Shown here: one piece after another, positions 59,340 to 64,000 of the stretch
How positions within the stretch are numbered: position 1 is the first letter of the stretch
Layout: each line of letters opens with the position of its first letter
DNA from: Ctenosaura bakeri
Lineage: Eukaryota; Chordata; Lepidosauria; Squamata; Iguanidae
Assembly (NCBI GenBank): GCA_948474755.1
Contig: CAOLHI010002141.1
Span: 186,001 to 250,000, forward strand
Direction of reading: 5' to 3'
Length of the DNA stretch: 64,000 bases
Program-made: the position numbers and the translations under genes
Notes under the pieces: model-generated
What the model was told of the DNA's origin: nothing
Database searches by the model: none
Seen by the model: the letters and a program-made list of their open reading frames with translations, nothing else

Positions 59340-60150
59340 CTTCCGCCCACCCCTGCAGTGGAGGCCCGCTGTGGTTTAAGGAGGGAGGGGAGAGGCGCGA
59401 GAGGGATCCCGCCCTCCTTCCCGTCCTCAATGAGGACCAGCGGCATCTTTTCTCCCCCCATCAAATACACACGGGAGGTGTCCGCCCCTCGCCGTCGAGC
59501 TCCTTACCTGGAAGCCGCGCTCACCGGGGCGAAACCTGCGCTTTGTTCCCCGCTTCCTCCCCCTTTCCTCGCCCCACCGCCTCCTTCTCCTCCTCGTCCT
59601 CCTCCTCCGCCGCTGTCACCCGTGAGGAAAACAAGGCGCAACCCAAGCGGTCGCCGCCACTCAGCCCGGCCGCCATTAACGGACTTTCTCTGAGGTAATC
59701 GGGGGCGCGCACGGCCCAGCCCACTTCCACACACACACATATGGTACCCTTGCCGGGCGCGCGCGCGCACGCACGGGCCAACCCCCCTCACTTCGCCCGC
59801 CTTCTCCGGGCTTCCGCCACTCCCATTGGTCAAACGTAAGCCCCGCCCCTTTCCTCCCTGTTCGCTTTCCATACGGGTAGCGCGGCCGCGCGCTCCTTTG
59901 AGGCAGAACTTCCCTCTCTCTCAACCTAGCTCTTCTGGGAGGCGGTGTCACGAAACCACGCCCCCTTCTTTCACGCAGCGCCCGTTTTTCTGAAAGTGGG
60001 AGGAGAAAAAGAAGGCCCCGCCTCCCCAGAGAAGGCAGAGAATTCTATATGAGCGGGAGCGCGCGCGCGGGTGCTTTTAAGTGTGAAGGGGAAACGTAAG
60101 GGTGGGGGGTGCTTCGCGTCTGTAATATCGCGAGATTTCCTTTCTGCTCC
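59340..60150 (-). promoter_or_regulatory. NKTR: CpG-rich NKTR promoter and exon 1
   Basis: About 800 bp dense in CG dinucleotides. The noncoding exon 1 ends at 59,508 (donor GTAAGG). On the minus strand there is a YY1-like TAATGGCGGC at about 59,669-59,677, a CCAAT box at 59,825-59,829, and a TCTCGCGA motif at 60,128-60,135. This suggests initiation roughly at 59,690-59,760. A plus-strand transcript from the same island is possible but not shown. Confidence 0.75.
59521..59676 (-). other. upstream ORF in NKTR exon 1
   Basis: ATGGCGGCC begins a 51-codon frame (MAAGLSGGDRLGCALFSSRV through an acidic run) that stops 13 nt before the exon 1 donor. It would lie in the 5' UTR if transcription starts upstream of 59,676. 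The start context is weak (T at -3, G at +4). Confidence 0.4.
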
Positions 60151-60217
60151 CTCCCGCCTTTTCTGTGGATGTGGCAATTGGCACAAGCTGGGTTTATGCA
60201 GTTGTGTTTCAAAGGGT
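60151..60217. other. promoter flank
   Basis: Short unique stretch between the CpG island and the Helitron copy. Confidence 0.4.
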
Positions 60218-61163
60218 GGCGAAGACCTCACATGATTTGGCTGGCTGTGGAGATTCTATGGGGTTGGCAGTTTAGCCTTTAGAACTGTCAGCCAGAGAGC
60301 CCTTGGACCTGGCCGGTTGCTGTGGAGACGAGGCCTAGCAGCAAGGAGGAGGACAGTGTGTTCCCTCAGGAACCCAAACTGTGTTCATAACTCTGCATAC
60401 AAATTGGATTGGGAAATGGGGGGGGGAATGGCAGATACTGGACAAGGCAGTTTGGGGGAATTAGAGACACAGGAGCTCAAATCATTCTTTTTTTTAAATA
60501 ATTTTTATTGATTATACAGAAAAGAAAAAAAGCAAAAACAAAAAAAATAAAACACCATGTGATACACATAATAGTGAAACAAAAAAATGTCAACCAAAGC
60601 AAACTTACATTATTATTTCTGTCTAATATCATTACAATCATAAACTTATTCAGCTTGTTCTATATCATACTACTTGCATATTTTTGTTACCTATCTCTAG
60701 TTCTTATTCTCATTATACTCATTATTATTATAGTAGTTTCATTCTTAATTCTATATTTTCCCCTTAGATTTAATCTATTGCTGTTACTAAATATAATCTT
60801 ATTACTTAACATATCGAACTATCTCCAATGGTAAACCCACTCCCCAAAGCGGATTATATTTTAACTTACTTTTTTGTTTTGTTTTACAAAATTAAACAAC
60901 ACAAATCCAGTTTAAACAATACACCACATAATTAACACACAAAAAAAGTGAATAACTTTTTATTTAATCCACTTTCCAAAATTGCCATTCTTCTTGTGAA
61001 AGGGTAGCTTTACCATCTCTTATCAAAGCTTTTTCCAAAAATATTTTCCAAATTTCTTCAAAACCATTCCCTTTTACAAAACCTTTCATAAAGCTCAAAT
61101 CTTTCTAACAAGGATTACCTATGAGAAAATAAAATCCTGGGCAACGCCGGGTATCTACGCTAG
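60218..61163 (+). mobile_element. Helitron copy split by an L1
   Basis: gcgaagacctcacatgattt, aggcctagcagcaaggagga and gtgtgttccctcaggaaccc match the reverse complement of 1,879-2,291. After the L1 it resumes with attacctatgagaaaataaa and ends in the hairpin gggcaacgccggg, then ctacgCTAG and T. The 5' end is truncated. Confidence 0.75.
60474..61106 (-). mobile_element. L1 3' end with ORF2 remnant and target duplication
   Basis: agctcaaatcattct (60,474-60,488) and agctcaaatctttct (61,092-61,106) flank a 603-bp minus-strand insert whose poly-T begins at 60,488. Its frame before a stop at 60,964-60,966 reads FEEIWKIFLEKALIRDGKAT then LSQEEWQFWKVD, which looks like the end of L1 ORF2. It is 5' truncated and inserted in the Helitron, so it is younger. 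Confidence 0.8.
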
Positions 61164-61607
61164 TTGTTAGATAAAACGCAACCGTGCAAGGCTTTGAGGC
61201 TCCACTGGCTTCTTCACCAGCCAAGAGATGTTTTGTGCGTTTTACCAGAAGGATTCATAGGCCTCCATTTTCTGTCAGGTTTCTGTTGCTGTTGGATGGG
61301 TTTGGAGGGATGGCGTGAAATAAAAATAAGGATTTTTTGAGGGGAAGTCTGTTAAGTTGTCGCTCAAACATGATGGGTAATGTAGTCAAGTACTCTTTTA
61401 ACACTTCTGCTAAATTCAGCTTGTTTACTCTGGTTTTGGGAAGTGTGTCATTTTCCTTGGAATGCAGACAAGGATAAAAGTTACATCTTGAAACTGGAAC
61501 ACAACGGGAGTCTGTATGACGCTGACAGATGTGACAATCTTTGGACATTAAACACAATATTCCCTTGTAGTTAAATAAGGAAGTGGAAAAGAGTCTGAAG
61601 GGACTCA
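61164..61607. other. intergenic, nothing recognised
   Basis: Short minus frames (up to 100 aa) without recognisable content. Confidence 0.5.
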
Positions 61608-63759
61608 GGCCATTTCCACACTAGCCTGTTATAGCGCGATGATTCCACTTTCAACATCCTCCGGAATCCTAGGGTTTGCAGTTTGGCCTCACTTTGGCCA
61701 TTTCTGCACTAGCCTGTTATAGTGTGATGATTCCACTTTCAACATCCTATGGAATCCTGGGGTTTGCAGTTTCGGGAGGGGCCGGCCGGATGTCCTTTGA
61801 GGTCTCTTCCAACTCTATAGAGGCCGGCCCCTCCCAAAACTGCAAACCCCAGGATTCCAGAGGATGTTGAAAGTGGAATAACTACAAACCCCAGGATTCC
61901 ATAGGATGTTGAAAGAGGAATAACTGCAAAGCCCAGGATTCCATAGGATGTTGAAAGTGGAATAACTGCAAACCCCAGGATTCCATAGGATGTTGAAAGT
62001 GGAATAACTGCAAACCCCAGGATTCCAGAGGATGTTGAAAGAGGAATAACTGCAAAGCCCAGGATTCCATAGGATGTTGAAAGTGGAATAACTGCAAACC
62101 CCAGGATTCCAGAGGATGTTGAAAGTGGAATAACTACAAACCCCAGGATTCCATAGGATGTTGAAAGAGGAATAACTGCAAAGCCCAGGATTCCATAGGA
62201 TGTTGAAAGTGGAATAACTGCAAACCCCAGGATTCCATAGGATGTTGAAAGTGGAATAACTACAAACCCCAGGATTCCAGAGGATGTTGAAAGAGGAATA
62301 ACTGCAAAGCCCAGGATTCCATAGGATGTTGAAAGTGGAATAACTGCAAACCCCAGGATTCCAGAGGATGTTGAAAGTGGAATAACTACAAACCCCAGGA
62401 TTCCAGAGGATGTTGAAAGAGGAATAACTGCAAAGCCCAGGATTCCATAGGATGTTGAAAGTGGAATAACTGCAAACCCAGGATTCCATAGGATGTTGAA
62501 AGTGGAATAACTGCAAAGCCTCAGGATTCCATAGGATGTTGAAAGTGGAATAACTGCAAAGCCTAGGATTCCATAGGATGTTGAAAGTGGAATAACTGCA
62601 AAGCCCAGGATCCCATAGGATGTTGAAAGTGGAATAACTGCAAAGCCTAGGATTCCATAGGATGTTGAAAGTGGAATAACTGCAAAGCCTAGGATTCCAT
62701 AGGATGTTGAAAGTGGAATAACTGCAAAGCCCAGGATCCCATAGGATGTTGAAAGTGGAATAACTGCAAAGCCCAGGGTTCCATAGGATGTTGAAAGTGG
62801 AATAACTGCAAAGCCCAGGATTCCATAGGATGTTGAAAGTGGAATAACTGCAAAGCCCAGGGTTCCATAGGAGGTTGAAAGTGGAATAACTGCAAAGCCC
62901 AGGGTTCCATAGGAGGTTGAAAGTGGAATAACTGCAAAGCCCAGGATTCCGTAGGAGGTTGAAAGTGGAATAACTGCAAAGCCCAGGGTTCCATAGGAGG
63001 TTGAAAGTGGAATAACTGCAAAGCCCAGGATTCCATAGGAGGTTGAAAGTGGAATAACTGCAAAGCCAAGGATTCCAGAGGAGGTTGAAAGTGGAATAAC
63101 TGCAAACCCCAGGTTCCATAGGATGTTGAAAGTGGAATAACTGCAAACCCCAGGGTTCCATAGGATGTTGAAAGTGGAATAACTGCAAACCCCAGGATTC
63201 CAGAGGATGTGAAAGTGGAATAACTGCAAACCCCGGGATTCCATAGGATGCTGAAAGTGGAATAACTGCAAACCCCAGGATTCCATAGGATGCTGAAAGA
63301 GGAATAACTGCAAACCCCAGGATTCCATAGGAGGGCTGAAAGAGGAATAACTGCAAACCCCAGGGTTCCATAGGATGCTGAAAGAGGAATAACTGCAAAG
63401 CCAAGGATTCCAGAGGAGGTTGAAAGTGGAATAACTGCAAACCCCAAGTTCCATAGGATGTTGAAAGTGGAATAACTGCAAAGCCCAGGATTCCATAGGA
63501 GGTTGAAAGTGGAATAACTGCAAAGCCAAGGATTCCAGAGGAGGTTGAAAGTGGAATAACTGCAAACCCCAGAGTTCCATAGGAGGTTGAAAGTGGAATA
63601 ACTGCAAACCCCAGGGTTCCATAGGATGTTGAAAGTGGAATAACTGCAAACCCCAGGATTCCATAGGATGTTGAAAGTGGAATAACTGCAAACCCCAGGG
63701 TTCCAGAGGACGTTGAAAGTGGAATCATCGCGCTATAACAGGCTAGTGCGGAAATGGCC
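61608..63759. mobile_element. giant foldback element (2.15 kb)
   Basis: GGCCATTTCCACACTAGCCT at 61,608 and AGGCTAGTGCGGAAATGGCC ending at 63,759, flanked by TCA on both sides (61,605-61,607 and 63,760-63,762). A second left terminus (ggccatttctgcactagcct) begins near 61,697. The loop (about 61,775-61,835) holds a CR1-tail-like ggatgtcctttgaggtctct-tccaactctatag between ggccggcc and its inverse. The right arm is a tandem array. Confidence 0.85.
61836..63722 (-). repeat. tandem array, about 45 units of 42 bp
   Basis: Unit: ataactgcaaaccccagga, ttccataggatgttgaaag, tgga. The unit length is a multiple of three with no stop in two minus frames, giving open frames of 650 and 672 aa that repeat QLFHFQHPMESWGL; these are not genes. 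In 61,860-62,460 the units follow a three-step order (taactaca..., then ...gcccagg, then ...ccccagg), a 126-bp higher-order repeat. Later units are more mixed, with aggaggttg and aggatgctg variants. Confidence 0.95.
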
Positions 63760-63762
63760 TCA

Positions 63763-64000
63763 GGCTGGATTGATAGGAGGGGGGCAACCACAAGGCCTGA
63801 ACTAAAGTTACCTCTAGCTTCTTTAAGGTGCATTGTAATATTAACCTGTATTATAATTTGGGACCACTTATAGGTACGTGCTCAATGCTTGAATGCTGAC
63901 CTACTAATTTATGCATGACATAGTTTTCTATATGTATTAATTTGAATTAGCCAATTAGCCAGCATTTTTGCTTCTGTAATCAGAACCAGCCGGCCCCTCC
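63763..64000. other. intergenic, window edge
   Basis: Nothing recognised. The final cggcccctcc resembles the loop of a foldback element that may continue outside the window. Confidence 0.4.

Larger units (their letters stand above)
55709..59507 (-). other. NKTR intron 1
   Basis: Contains a hAT-like element with a nested CR1 (57,766-58,470), a LINE-type 3' tail with (ATT)n (about 58,560-58,857), and a foldback element (59,116-59,320). The 5' splice site is CTTCCAG|GTAAGG at 59,507/59,508. Confidence 0.75.

Noticed and set aside
61836..63722. CRISPR-like array
   Set aside because: Units are contiguous with no unique spacers, and the setting is a vertebrate genome.
61739..63833. 650-aa and 672-aa minus-strand open frames
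   Set aside because: They are the 42-bp tandem unit read in two frames; the unit length is a multiple of three and has no stop. No non-repeat protein content.
60218..64000. Upstream neighbour (SS18L2 in mammals)
   Set aside because: No matching coding sequence seen; the stretch is filled by Helitron, L1 and foldback repeats.

Overview
The window is vertebrate nuclear DNA, almost certainly from a squamate reptile (lizard). The clue is the repeats: tRNA-type and 5S-type SINEs that look like the Sauria SINE group, many CR1 LINE 3' ends with the ATTCTATG tail, L1-type insertions with poly-A and long target duplications, hAT elements including one whose ends look like SPIN, and a small Helitron. 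The exact clade cannot be read from the sequence.

One conserved protein gene fills the centre: NKTR (natural killer triggering receptor, a large SR-rich cyclophilin), on the minus strand. I placed 16 coding exons between 55,667 (start codon) and 22,157 (stop codon), a 5' noncoding exon ending at 59,508 in a CpG-rich promoter, and a 3' UTR of about 1.8 kb ending near 20,315. All junctions keep phase. The frame-corrected protein is 1,465 aa, close to my memory of the mammalian protein (about 1,460). Two oddities are clear: an apparent 2-bp loss in a GA run in exon 13 that breaks the frame, and a GC-AG intron after exon 14.

Region 1-20 kb (downstream of NKTR) is repeat-dense and gene-poor: nested hAT, CR1, SINE and L1 insertions, at least eight copies of a palindromic foldback element, a tRNA-Ile(AAT) gene, an 18-copy minisatellite, and just after it a TATA box with a GC-rich open frame beginning like a signal peptide (weak candidate first exon). 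Region 20-56 kb is NKTR, with few recent repeats in its introns. Intron 1 and the upstream flank (57-64 kb) are again repeat-rich: a hAT carrying a CR1, a foldback element 190 bp from exon 1, a Helitron split by an L1, and a giant foldback element whose right arm has expanded to about 45 tandem 42-bp units.

The most unusual system is the foldback family itself: terminal inverted repeats beginning GGCCATTTCCGCACTAG, probable 3-bp target duplications, one arm prone to 42-bp tandem amplification, a central module shared with the Helitron, and copies with a CR1 tail in the loop. The very long open frames at 61.7-63.8 kb and 8.0-9.5 kb come from these tandem repeats and are not genes.
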